Assembly: GCF_038066715.1 (NCBI RefSeq)
Contig: NZ_JBBUKT010000002.1
Span: 744,001 to 808,000 of the forward strand
Source: Luteolibacter sp. Y139
GTDB taxonomy: Bacteria > Verrucomicrobiota > Verrucomicrobiia > Verrucomicrobiales > Akkermansiaceae
Direction: 5' to 3'
DNA: 64,000 nucleotides
Position numbers and translations under genes: made by a program. A model generated the notes under the pieces. It saw only the letters and a list, made by a program, of their open reading frames with translations. It was not told where the DNA came from and searched no databases. Positions 1 to 9,400 of this stretch are shown in pieces. The number at the start of each line of letters is the position of its first letter. The first letter of the stretch is position 1.

Positions 1-222
1 TTTCTGCAAGCGATCTCCACCTATAGTGGAGGGCTCGTAATCCCATACGCGATCGGAGGGATGATTGGCTCCGCTCTCATGGGTGGAATCGTCGCCCTCG
101 TTGTTTGGGGCCTCAACGCAGAGATTCGGGGCAAGAAGGACTTTGGCTCGGCAGCGAAGGTTGGTTGGGTTTATTGCATGCCTATTTTGGCGGCCTTTTC
201 GGTCGTCGTCATTAGAGCGTAA
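1..222 (+). CDS. C-terminal fragment of a membrane protein (cut by window edge)
   Basis: Frame 1 is open from the first base to TAA at 220-222 (73 codons) and continues beyond the left edge. The peptide has a long hydrophobic, glycine-rich stretch at about residues 8-37, a short charged loop (EIRGKKD), and a second hydrophobic stretch to the C-terminus, so it looks like two membrane helices ending in a short tail. I do not recognise the family. A 117-codon frame at 65-418 overlaps it, but it is arginine- and serine-rich and looks like a shadow. Confidence 0.55.
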   Translation, partial: FLQAISTYSGGLVIPYAIGGMIGSALMGGIVALVVWGLNAEIRGKKDFGSAAKVGWVYCMPILAAFSVVVIRA

Positions 223-476
223 CGCCAATCCTCCAAAGAGAGGCTGTAGCGAAGAGATCGGAGCAGGCGAGCAAGCCATCGGAAGCTCCAGAAGAGATTC
301 GTCAGAAGAGTCCTATGCGCTTGTCGGGTTCGAAAGTTTGCCAAACCGTGGGGACGTGTCTTCGTCGATCCTAGAGTCGGAACGATGGCAAGAATGGCTT
401 CTCCATGCCGCTGTGTGACTACAGTGGAGAAACGATCCGTAAGCTCCATGGCTCCGGTTTGATCTGGGAAAGCCCT
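223..476. other. Stretch without a clear gene
   Basis: Frames here are open only for short distances and give low-complexity Arg/Ser-rich peptides on both strands. No start codon with a convincing ribosome binding site, no tRNA and no strong hairpin were seen. It could hold gene debris at the edge of the accessory region. Confidence 0.3.
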
Positions 477-1355
477 TCACTCTTGCGGAAAATGATCCAC
501 CCAGAATTCGGTTTCGGAGAGTCGATTCTCCAGAAGCGAAACAAGGCCACGAGTGGTTAGGATATGAAGGTGCGAGAGCGAAAAATCCATGCCGTCCTCC
601 TCGTATCGCCTCGCCACGTAGAACTCGACTTCGTCGACTTGGATCGGGGGAGCTGAGCGGGTTCCTTCCGAATCATAATCCACGGCCCATAAAGTGCCAT
701 TGGGAACTACCAAGCAGGCCATCGGCATCGAGTAGGAAACTCGAATTGCTGGACCACACGCATCCCGTCCGCCCTCCCAGATCAGATCACTAACAGAGGC
801 CAACGCTTGAGCCCATTTCCCGTAAATTTCGCCATCGCCGTCAGGCCGATTCTTATCGGATCGGATTTGCACCGCGGATCGACCCACCGGCGTTCCAGAT
901 CGGTACATGGACTGTAGGGTTCGTTTAACTTCGGCGCGAGTCACATTGGAGTCTAGGTAGCAGGAGCGGATTAAAAGGTTGCCTGTCTCCTTCTGCGCAC
1001 GAGTCGAGCGCGCAATCACGAGGGGGGCTTGGTCGGTCAAGCGTTTGCATTCAATCGCCAGACGGATGAAGTACTTGGCTTGATGTCCCAAGTCAGTGCG
1101 GGCAACTTTTACCCGGATGTCGAATTGACGAGGCAAGCCAGTAACAGGGTCCCGATAGGTTCCGCCGTGTTCGGCTTCGGGGTGGATTTTATTGAGGTTG
1201 GCTTGGCGGATGGCGTAAAGAACCTCCATCTCGAACGCGAAGTCGTCGCTTTCGTTCAAGCATTGCTCGATGCGGGCCGCGTCAACTGGTTGGAGAGCGT
1301 TGACGCTCTTATCGCGGCTGCTGGGGAGATTGCGATTTCCAGAGGGAATGCTCAT
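477..1355 (-). CDS. Hypothetical protein with PD-(D/E)XK nuclease-like motif
   Basis: A 292-residue protein of unknown specific function. The N-terminal half carries the pattern of a restriction-endonuclease-like fold: acidic residues E42/E44 in a helix, a core Asp at D79 (FDIR), and E102-x-K104 in IECK, about 22 residues after the Asp. Family knowledge: this E...D...ExK layout is typical of metal-dependent nuclease cores in defence islands. It has no signal peptide or membrane segment. It is read divergently from the serine recombinase, with 198 bp between them. Nuclease activity is inferred from motifs only, and a DNA-binding protein with a decayed fold is possible. Confidence 0.6.
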   Translation of the reverse strand: MSIPSGNRNLPSSRDKSVNALQPVDAARIEQCLNESDDFAFEMEVLYAIRQANLNKIHPEAEHGGTYRDPVTGLPRQFDIRVKVARTDLGHQAKYFIRLAIECKRLTDQAPLVIARSTRAQKETGNLLIRSCYLDSNVTRAEVKRTLQSMYRSGTPVGRSAVQIRSDKNRPDGDGEIYGKWAQALASVSDLIWEGGRDACGPAIRVSYSMPMACLVVPNGTLWAVDYDSEGTRSAPPIQVDEVEFYVARRYEEDGMDFSLSHLHILTTRGLVSLLENRLSETEFWVDHFPQE

Positions 1356-1444
1356 GGTTGGGATGCGCTCTGTGGTTGAATCCTTTAGTCACTGCATTGG
1401 AATTCGCCTCGAAGCGGTGGCTGCCTGTATTCAAAAAACGGTTT

Positions 1445-1468
1445 GGTGGAATCTCAATCAAATCCACC
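1445..1468. repeat. Inverted repeat upstream of recombinase
   Basis: GGTGGA (1445-1450) is repeated in inverted form as TCCACC (1463-1468) with a 12-base spacer. It is the first of three stacked inverted repeats in the 100 bp before the serine recombinase gene. Confidence 0.5.
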
Positions 1469-1474
1469 GTCAAC

Positions 1475-1494
1475 GACGGCTTTCTGTCGCCGTC
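1475..1494. repeat. Short hairpin competing with the long palindrome
   Basis: GACGGC (1475-1480) can pair with GCCGTC (1489-1494) across an 8-base loop. The right arm is also the outer left arm of the larger palindrome at 1489-1543, so the two foldings exclude each other. Confidence 0.5.
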
Positions 1495-1543
1495 CTAAGT
1501 GTATCCGGGAAATCACATGATTTCCTGAACACTATGGGACGGC
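1489..1543. promoter_or_regulatory. 55-bp near-palindrome, candidate recombinase site or operator
   Basis: The left arm at 1489-1515 and the right arm at 1518-1543 are inverted copies with three matching blocks: GCCGTCC/GGACGGC at the outside, AGTGT/ACACT in the middle, and GGAAATCA/TGATTTCC at the centre, separated by CA. It ends 10 bp before the recombinase ATG. No T-run follows, which argues against a simple terminator. A res-type or autoregulatory site for the adjacent serine recombinase is the likeliest reading, by inference from position and symmetry. Confidence 0.55.
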
Positions 1544-1553
1544 ATACGATGGG

Positions 1554-2189
1554 ATGATCATTCCCGTCGCAATCCTAGTCCGAGTCTCAACCGCCAAGCA
1601 GGAGACCGACCGTCAAGTGTCGGAGCTTTCCGCCTATGCCCTCGCCAAGGGCTACGAGATCATAGAGGTCTGCCGGGAGGAAGTCTCCGGCAAGGCGAGC
1701 CATGCCGCTCGTCACGGACTGCATCGAGTCGAAGAGCTTGTCCGCACTGGTGCGGTGAGAAAGGTGCTGGTCCACGAAGTCACTCGCCTAGCCCGTCGCA
1801 ACAGCGTGGCCCATGCGTTCGTTGAGACGCTCGAAGAGCTTGGAGTCTCGCTCTACTGGCACCAACAGGGAATCGAAACCCTGCTCCCCAACGGCAAGCG
1901 GAACCCGGCCGCCGCGATCATGTTCGCACTGCTCGCGGAGATGGCACGGGCGGAGGTTGAGACGCTTTCCGAGCGCATCAAATCCGGGCTGGCGGAGGCA
2001 CGCCGTAAAGGGCGCAAGATCGGGCGACCGCTCGGTAGCTCGCTCGAATCAGCGGAGTTCCTAGCCAAGCATCAGGACATTCGTCGCCGCCTCCGCGAGG
2101 GGCACTCGATCCGCAATACCGCAAAGATCACGGGAAAAGGAATCTCTACCGTGCAGCGAGTGAAGGCAGCCCTACACGGGGATGGGTGA
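1554..2189 (+). CDS. Serine recombinase (resolvase/invertase family)
   Basis: A 211-residue small serine recombinase, the size of Tn3-type resolvases and DNA invertases. The catalytic serine lies in RVST (S12). The conserved arginine-rich segment (TRLARR) follows around residue 80, then the long E-helix, and a C-terminal helix-turn-helix (about residues 180-206, GHSIRNTAKITGKG). Such enzymes bind DNA as dimers, form a 5'-phosphoserine link and recombine short inverted crossover sites. The ATG at 1554 is 10 bp past a 55-bp near-palindrome that may be its target. It probably moves or inverts part of the accessory region. No tyrosine integrase is visible in the window. Family call is firm; the biological substrate is unknown. 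Confidence 0.9.
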   Translation: MIIPVAILVRVSTAKQETDRQVSELSAYALAKGYEIIEVCREEVSGKASHAARHGLHRVEELVRTGAVRKVLVHEVTRLARRNSVAHAFVETLEELGVSLYWHQQGIETLLPNGKRNPAAAIMFALLAEMARAEVETLSERIKSGLAEARRKGRKIGRPLGSSLESAEFLAKHQDIRRRLREGHSIRNTAKITGKGISTVQRVKAALHGDG

Positions 2190-2222
2190 GGTGCGACCTG
2201 TAACCCGCTTCCTAAAACGAGA

Positions 2223-2265
2223 AACCCGTCACCCGCTTTCCGTTGAAGGAAGCAGGTGACGGGTT
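2223..2265 (-). terminator. Rho-independent terminator for the minus-strand gene at 2295-3023
   Basis: Arms at 2223-2241 and 2248-2265 pair almost perfectly (one mismatch and one bulge) around the loop GTTGAA. On the minus strand the stem is followed by TTTCTCGTTTT, a T-rich tail, and it lies 30 bp after that gene's stop codon. On the plus strand it would also stop read-through from the recombinase. Confidence 0.65.
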
Positions 2266-2294
2266 GCAGGCTACGGGTGAGAGTGTGTGCGGGC

Positions 2295-3023
2295 CTATCG
2301 ACGCTTTGCGGACCAGTCGTTGGCTTGTCCTTGGAGGATTTGCATTTCCGCCGCGATCTCATGCCAGACCCGGTCGAGGGAGATTGACTGGCCCGTCGTG
2401 CATCTGCCCCATACCGTCATGCCTTCGATGTCGCCGACGCGTTCGCCATGATTGGCGAGAGTGCGCTTGGCCCACGAGCTTACGATCCAATGCTCGAAGA
2501 CTTCCGACTCGCTGGGATCGATGCTCTCGTCGCTACACAGGTCCTCCCACGTATCGGCATGAGATTCCTCAGCGACCCACGTCCCACGGTGTTCGGTGAG
2601 CTTGAGGAATGAAGCAGTGTTTCGATCCCGAAGTTCCTGCCCGATCACATCGAGCGCCGGGTAGTTGTCAGGCTCGCCAATGACCTCGTCATACAGGGCA
2701 TGTAGTTTGGAGGCGTGGCCTTCCTCCATGACGGCGGAGAGGAGGTCATCTGCCCTGCTCCACCCCTCCACCCGAGCGGCTTCCTCATGGTCGGGAATGC
2801 CCCGGCACAGGTCGAGGATTTCGTCGTAATCGGTATCCCCGAATCCGCCGCGATCACCGGCAACCTTGGCCACGGTCGAAACCAACGAGGACACGCAGTA
2901 GTAGACCTCACGGCTGACCAGCTTCTGGACGATCCGCAGGTTTGTTTCATTCTCGCAGCCTCCAGCGGCGAAGTATTCCGCGAGGTTGGTCGATGTCGCT
3001 ATGGATGGAATGTTGGAGGTCAT
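2295..3023 (-). CDS. Hypothetical soluble protein
   Basis: A 242-residue acidic protein that I do not recognise. I chose the ATG at 3023 because a GGGAAG ribosome binding site lies 7 bases upstream; two near-cognate codons (TTG, CTG) extend the frame to 3029. It is predicted helical, with several Trp and Asp/Glu-rich segments (SDESIDPSESE near residue 165) and conserved-looking EEGHASKLHALYDEV and TWVAEESHADTWEDL stretches. There is no signal peptide, membrane segment or catalytic motif. It is transcribed divergently from the defence operon and has its own terminator at 2223-2265. A regulatory or antitoxin-like role would be speculation. Confidence 0.6.
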   Translation of the reverse strand: MTSNIPSIATSTNLAEYFAAGGCENETNLRIVQKLVSREVYYCVSSLVSTVAKVAGDRGGFGDTDYDEILDLCRGIPDHEEAARVEGWSRADDLLSAVMEEGHASKLHALYDEVIGEPDNYPALDVIGQELRDRNTASFLKLTEHRGTWVAEESHADTWEDLCSDESIDPSESEVFEHWIVSSWAKRTLANHGERVGDIEGMTVWGRCTTGQSISLDRVWHEIAAEMQILQGQANDWSAKRR

Positions 3024-3353
3024 CAGCAATCTTCCCGACCCATAGCCCCTGAGCCGTTCCCTCCGTCGGGTTCACCGGCTAGGCACGTGTCCGAGCTATC
3101 CTGGCAAGCAGCCAGATACGCCACCGGGGGGGGGGCTCTCCTCCCCGACGGGAGCCCTCGATCATCCCCATCCCAAGCAAAAAAATTCTCACCCTGCGAT
3201 GCACCGCAACCGGCGGCCACAACGTGTCACCCGATGTCGCTTTCCGCCACACAATCGGATAGACTCGGCACCCCCAAAACGGTTAGGTGTTCCCCTGTCA
3301 TAGCGGGTGACCCCAAGTCGCCCAATCCTCCCCAATCTAGGTCTAGCATCCGA
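3024..3353. promoter_or_regulatory. Divergent intergenic region carrying the defence-operon promoter
   Basis: This 330-bp gap separates the minus-strand gene from the helicase-nuclease and should hold both promoters, though no clear -35/-10 pair is visible. It has a run of ten G at 3126-3135 and an inverted octamer pair, GTCACCCG at 3226-3233 and CGGGTGAC at 3304-3311. The frame of the downstream gene is open through the whole gap, but the translated residues look non-coding (Pro/Ser-rich, no conserved pattern). Confidence 0.45.
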
Positions 3354-6300
3354 ATGCCTGAGAATTTCTTCGAAAAGCCCATCCTTAACTCCCCCTACAA
3401 CTACCCCGGCAGGCATTGGGAGCTCGATTCGGACGGCCAGCCGACGAACCGGATTACGGAAAAGCGGCGGGAATGCTCCTACATCACCCCGGTTCCCAAG
3501 CCTAAGAAGAAGAAGGCTAAGGAGGAGACCCCGGACCTCTTCGGCGGACCGAAGGGCATTTCCGTGGACGGTGAGCTGTATGACCCCACTTCGATCATCA
3601 ACGAGATGCGGGGCTACATCGACCGATGGCGGAAGCTCCCGAACCCAAAGGACTGGGGTGTCACCCCCGAAACCCAACGGCTACTCCAACACTGGCGTCA
3701 CCATCCGTTTGAAGGCGTCCGTCCATTCTTCTGCCAGATCGAGGCCGTGGAGACTGCCATCTGGCTCGCCGAGGTCGCGCCAAAGTTGGAGCAGGGAAAG
3801 AAGTTTCGCCGCTATTTGGAAGCCGCCAACGCGGACGCCAATCCGGAACTCTTCCGTATCGCGCTGAAGCTCGCTACGGGAGCCGGGAAAACCACGGTGA
3901 TGGCCCTCCTCATCGCTTGGCAGACGGTCAACGCCGTCCGCCATCCTTCCAGCAAGCTCTACTCGCGTGGCTTCCTGATCGTCACGCCGGGGATCACGAT
4001 CAAAGACCGGCTGCGCGTCTTGCTCCCAAGCGATATGGAGAGCTACTACGCGAGCCGGGAGATTGTGCCTCGCGACATGCTGGGTGACATCGCCAAGGCC
4101 AAGATCGTCATTACCAACTATCACGCCTTCAAACTCCGCGAGCGCATCAACCTCTCGGCCGGCGGCAAAAGCCTGCTCCAAGGGCGCGGCCCCGAGCTTC
4201 AGACCAAGGAGACCGAGGGCCAAATGGTTCAGCGGGTCATGGGCGAGCTGATGGGGATGAAAAACGTCGTGGTCCTCAATGATGAGGCCCACCACTGCTA
4301 CCGGGAGCGCGTTGGGGCTGACGCCGAGGACACCGAAGAAGACCTCAAAGGCGACGAGAAGGCTGATGCCCAGCAGCAAAACGCCGCCGCCCGGCTTTGG
4401 ATTTCCGGCATTGAAGCCGTGAAACGAAAGCTCGGCGTCCGAATAGTTTACGATCTCTCCGCCACGCCGTTCTTCCTTGCGGGTTCCGGGTATCGGGAAG
4501 GAACGCTCTTTCCGTGGGTCATGAGTGACTTCTCGCTCATGGACGCCATTGAGTGCGGGATCGTGAAGCTGCCGCGCATTCCCATTGCAGACAACGTTCC
4601 TGGTGAAGAAATGCCGATGCTCCGAAACCTTTGGGAGCACATCGGCAAATCGATGCCGAAAGGCCGTCGCGGCGCAAAGAATCTCGATCCCCTTTCCCTC
4701 CCTCCCAAGCTCACAACTGCGCTCGACGCTCTCTACGGGCACTACAAGAAGACCTATGACCTTTGGGCCGACCGCGGGATTTCGGTTCCGCCCGTCTTCA
4801 TCGTCGTCTGCAACAACACCTCTTCATCGAAGCTCGTTTACGACTACATTTCGGGCTTTGAGCGGGAAGAGAGCGGCAAAACCTCATTCCACGAGGGACG
4901 GCTGGAGTTATTCCGCAACTACGACGAGCACGGACAACCGCACGCCCGACCTCGAACGCTGCTCATCGACTCCGTGCAGCTTGAATCCGGTGACTCCCTC
5001 GACTCGAATTTCCACGAAGTTGCCGCCGATGAGATTGCCCAGTTCCGCCGTGAGATCGTTGAGCGCACCGGCGATCAAGAAGCCGGTCGCAACCTTTCAG
5101 ACCAGGACCTCCTTCGGGAGGTGATGAATACGGTCGGCAAGAAGGGGCGCTTGGGAGAATCGATCCGCTGCGTCGTCTCCGTGTCGATGCTTACCGAAGG
5201 TTGGGACGCGAATACGGTCACCCATATTCTTGGCGTCCGAGCGTTTGGCACCCAGCTCCTGTGCGAGCAGGTCGTTGGTCGCGGCCTACGCCGCCAATCC
5301 TACGAGCTGAATTCAGAGGGACTCTTCGACGTGGAGTACTCCGACATCCTCGGCATTCCCTTCGATTTCACCGCCAAGCCAGTCGTCGCGAATCCCAAAC
5401 CGCCCAAGGAGACGGTCCGAGTCCATGCCGTTCGTCCCGACCGCGATGCCTTGGAGATCACCTTCCCCCGTGTCCAAGGATATCGGACGGAACTGCCCTC
5501 CGAGCGCCTAAGCGCCAAATTCAACGACGATCACATCCTTGTGTTAGACCCCAAGCTTGTCGGGTCCACGACGGTTCTAAACTCCGGTATTATCGGAGAG
5601 CAGATTGACCTCACACTCGATCACCTCGCCGAAGTGAGGAAAAGCACCGTGATCTACGAACTAACCAGCCACCTGCTCTTCACCAAATTCCGCGATCCTG
5701 GCGAGGAGCCGAAGATGCACCTCTTCGGCCAACTCAAGCGCATCGTCCGAGAGTGGCTCGATGGCGGCTACCTGAAGCTCGTCGGCGGCACCCAGCTCGC
5801 CCAGATCAAATACAAGGCGCTTACCGACATGGCCTGCGAGCGTATCCGAAAGGCCATCACCGACGCCCACATTGGCGAGAACAAGATTCTCGCCATCATC
5901 GATCCTTTCAACCCCATCGGTTCGACATCCTCGGTGAACTTCAACACCTCCAAGGATACCTACGCCACCAATCATGACCGATCTCACGTGAACTACGTGG
6001 TGACGGACTCCGACTGGGAGGCGGAGTTCGCCCGTGTGGCGGAGTCGCGCAAGGAGGTGCTCTATTACGTAAAGAACCAAGGTCTCGGCTTGGAAGTTCC
6101 CTACCTCATGGGAGCGGACACTCATCGCTACATTCCCGACTTCCTCCTTCGCATCGACGACGGCAAAGGCCCTGACAATCCGCTCAACCTCGTCATCGAA
6201 ATTAAGGGTTACCGAGGAGAGGACGCGAAGGAAAAGGCCAGCACCATGCGCTCCTATTGGATTCCGGGGGTCAACAACCTGGGCATCTATGGACGATGGG

Positions 6301-6422
6301 CGTTTGCCGAGTTCACCGAAGTTTTCGCCATGGAGAAGGATTTCGAAAAGCTCCTTCAGGACAAGTTTGACCAAGCCTTCGCCGCAGCGGGCGAAGGAGA
6401 AACCCAGAACCTGATCGTCTGA
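3354..6422 (+). CDS. DEAH-box helicase with C-terminal nuclease motif, type III restriction Res-like
   Basis: A 1022-residue superfamily 2 helicase fused to a nuclease-like end. Walker A is GAGKT at 176-180, the DEAH box (DEAHH) starts at 310, SATPF marks motif III, and QVVGRGLRR is motif VI. The C-terminal part shows D929 (YIPDFLL) and E949-x-K951 (VIEIKG), the PD-(D/E)XK signature seen in type III Res subunits. It resembles the family NCBI calls BPTD_3080 restriction endonuclease. I start at ATG 3354 (MPENFFEKP); the longer frame to 2715 runs antisense through another gene and lacks conserved features. The next gene begins 13 bp downstream. Expected role: ATP-driven DNA translocation and cleavage of unmodified or foreign DNA. 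Confidence 0.85.
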   Translation: MPENFFEKPILNSPYNYPGRHWELDSDGQPTNRITEKRRECSYITPVPKPKKKKAKEETPDLFGGPKGISVDGELYDPTSIINEMRGYIDRWRKLPNPKDWGVTPETQRLLQHWRHHPFEGVRPFFCQIEAVETAIWLAEVAPKLEQGKKFRRYLEAANADANPELFRIALKLATGAGKTTVMALLIAWQTVNAVRHPSSKLYSRGFLIVTPGITIKDRLRVLLPSDMESYYASREIVPRDMLGDIAKAKIVITNYHAFKLRERINLSAGGKSLLQGRGPELQTKETEGQMVQRVMGELMGMKNVVVLNDEAHHCYRERVGADAEDTEEDLKGDEKADAQQQNAAARLWISGIEAVKRKLGVRIVYDLSATPFFLAGSGYREGTLFPWVMSDFSLMDAIECGIVKLPRIPIADNVPGEEMPMLRNLWEHIGKSMPKGRRGAKNLDPLSLPPKLTTALDALYGHYKKTYDLWADRGISVPPVFIVVCNNTSSSKLVYDYISGFEREESGKTSFHEGRLELFRNYDEHGQPHARPRTLLIDSVQLESGDSLDSNFHEVAADEIAQFRREIVERTGDQEAGRNLSDQDLLREVMNTVGKKGRLGESIRCVVSVSMLTEGWDANTVTHILGVRAFGTQLLCEQVVGRGLRRQSYELNSEGLFDVEYSDILGIPFDFTAKPVVANPKPPKETVRVHAVRPDRDALEITFPRVQGYRTELPSERLSAKFNDDHILVLDPKLVGSTTVLNSGIIGEQIDLTLDHLAEVRKSTVIYELTSHLLFTKFRDPGEEPKMHLFGQLKRIVREWLDGGYLKLVGGTQLAQIKYKALTDMACERIRKAITDAHIGENKILAIIDPFNPIGSTSSVNFNTSKDTYATNHDRSHVNYVVTDSDWEAEFARVAESRKEVLYYVKNQGLGLEVPYLMGADTHRYIPDFLLRIDDGKGPDNPLNLVIEIKGYRGEDAKEKASTMRSYWIPGVNNLGIYGRWAFAEFTEVFAMEKDFEKLLQDKFDQAFAAAGEGETQNLIV

Positions 6423-6435
6423 GATTCCGCAACCT

Positions 6436-9400
6436 ATGCCCCCCCTGGCAGACATTGACGTAGTGAAAGGTGTCATGGTGCGACACCTACGACAGCCCAC
6501 CTTGGTCGGCCAGCTTACCGGCAAAAAGATGTCGGCGGTCGTCCCCATGGTGGAGGTCCGCTGGGGCATCAAGACAGAGTTTGTGGCATTGGCCGTCTTG
6601 GAGACCTTCGCCGATGACGACGACAATGACTTCGAATCCATCGTCGCCAAAAGCCGCTACGAAAAGATCGAAGAGTTACGCTCCCTCATGACTTTCGAAA
6701 AGCTCAGCGGCTCGTTGAGCAACGTCATGTATTCGATGCGGACGGCGGAGATCAAGTTCTTCGCCCATCAGTTCGTCCCCGTCCTGAAGTTCGTCAATTC
6801 ACCGCTTAGCCGCCTGCTGATCGCTGATGAAGTAGGTCTCGGTAAAACCATCGAAGCCGGGCTGATCTGGACGGAGTGCCGTGCTCGCTATCAGGCACGC
6901 CGACTCTTGATCATTTGCCCACCAACGCTGGTTCCCAAATGGCTTCGCGAACTTCGGAACCGGTTTTCCATCGATGCGGAGGAAGCCACCGCCAAAGACC
7001 TCCAAAACAGATTCGAGCGATTCGAAAAGCGAGGTCCCACCGAATCGTTCGCCTTGGTCACCTCCTACCACGCTCTCCGTCCGCGCAGATCGGAAAGGAG
7101 GCTGCTTCAGCCATGGCTGGCGCTCCAAGGAACGGATGTCGAATTCGAGGGCAAGCCTTCGATCAAGGATTGGAAGCCCCGGCCCGCGCTTTTCCGACAG
7201 CTTTTGGAATGGGACGGCAAAGATCCCTTCATCGACCTTGCCGTTTTCGACGAAGCCCACCTGATGAAGAACACGGCGACGGCAAATCACCTGGTCGGCG
7301 ACGTGATCGCCTCGTCCGCCCAAGCAGTGATCGCCTTGTCGGCCACGCCCTTGACCAACCAAAGTCGTGATCTTTACGCGCTGCTCCGGCTGGTCGATCC
7401 CGACATGTTCCGTTCCGAGGCCATCTTCCAGGACTTGCGGCGGCGAAACATCCCGGCGGTGAAGCTCGCCAGCGAGCTTTCAAAGGCTCAGATCAACATC
7501 GATCGCTGTCAGGAGCTTCTCTCAGAGATTCCGGAATCGGCGGCGCGGGACAACCTTGATCATCGCATCAGTCAGATCGGCAGCGCATCCGATCTAACAG
7601 CCGACGACCGGATCGATATCCTCGGGAAGGCGACCCGTCTCAATGAGCTAGGCTCGTTCCTCACTCGCACCCGGAAGGTCGAAATCCCAGAGCACAAGGC
7701 TGTGCGGGAGCCCGTGACGCTGACCGTCGAACCGGAAGACGAGGAGTTGGTCTTCTACAACGCTGTCCTGTCCCTTATTCGACAGCGGGTGAAGGAAAAG
7801 GGAGAGATGCTTTCGCTATTCCATCTGATTGCCCCAGCCCTTTCCATGACGAGCTGTCTGCCCCTAATGGCGGAAAAGCTTCGCAAAGGCGAATCCCGCT
7901 GGGGCGACTTGGACGATCTTGCCTATCTCGACACCGCCTATACCGAGGATTCCGACGATTCCGACTTCGTTGGTGAGAACCAGACATCCATTCTCGGCGA
8001 CCGCTCATGGTTGCCGAATTTCGATTTCGAAGCGGCGGACACCAAATACACCGCGCTAAAGAAGGAGCTGTTGGGACGGGCAACGACCGAAAAGGTGATC
8101 ATCTTCGCCTTCTTCAAGGGGACGCTCCATTACTTGAAGCGGCGGCTGGAGGAGGACGGCATGCGCTGCATGCTGGTGACAGGTGACGTGAAGGACCTCG
8201 ATGAACGCGACCAGCTTCTTCAGGATTTCGCCAAGCCGGAGTATCGGATTCTCCTCTGCTCGGAGGTCGCCGCGGAAGGCGTAGACCTTCAGTTCTGCCG
8301 CGTCATGGTCAACTACGACCTGCCCTGGAACCCTATGCGGGTGGAACAGCGCATCGGTCGTATCGACCGCATCGGACAAGAAGCGAAATCCATCGTCATC
8401 ATCAACTTCCACGTCAAAGGCACCATCGACGGGAGCATCTACACCCATCTTCACAGTAAGATCGGGCTTTTCGAGGATACCATCGGCGACCTGGAAGGCA
8501 TCGTTGGCGAATACGTGAACCGCCTGACGTTGGAGCTGCTCAGCAACGACCTGACCCCCAAGCAGGTCGAGGCGCGGGTCCAGCAAGTGGCAAAAGCCAT
8601 TGCGCTGGAAAGGCAGCAAATGGCTGCCATCGACCAAGAGTCCGACACGCTCCTCGGACTGCGCTCCTATTTCCACGAAACCGTCACCCGTAGCCGCTCG
8701 CTCGGTCGCTATATCAAGCCCTCCGAGCTTCGGTTGTTCACGGACGACTTCTTCGCCGAAACCTACAGCGGAGGCGACTCCTGCCAGTTGAACTGGGACA
8801 GCCCCGCCAAGGACTGTCTTGCGATCACGTTCAGCTTCCACGCTTTCGAGGACTTCAAAACCTACCTGACCAATCAGGCCCAGCCAATTCCGAAGGGTTT
8901 CAATCAAAGCACCCGGACTGGCGTCCTCACTCTCGATCCCGAGGTCCACGAGAAGCTCAAACGCAAGCACCGCAATCTGATCCTGGCGAATCACCTCCAC
9001 CCCTTCGTTGGGTGGATGACATCCACCTACCAACACCGTCAAAAGAGCTGGCATCCGGCAGCTGCGGTCAAGGTCGCGACGGGTGCCGTTCCGCCCTCCG
9101 TCTATTTCTACGTGGTGATGCGCATCACGCTAAAGCACCACGTGCTTTCCAAGGAGGAGTTGCTGTTCCGCGCCATCGACGCCGAGACTCTCCAAGTTCA
9201 GCCGCTCACCGAATCGGAGGCTCTTCTCAATGACGTCCTCGACCACGGAGCCACCTGGAGCAATCCAGCCGGTTTCCCCGACCACGGCGACGCTCTTGCC
9301 GACGCTCTTGATCGATTGGAACGCGATTGCACCGAAATCCAAGATGCGTTTGCCGAGGAATTGGAACTTCGCATTAATACCAAACGCGCCCAAATCGAGA

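Noticed and set aside
2715-3353. Open frame 213 codons upstream of the helicase-nuclease start
   Set aside because: It is antisense to the gene at 2295-3023, has no conserved residues, and a clear MPENFF start exists at 3354.
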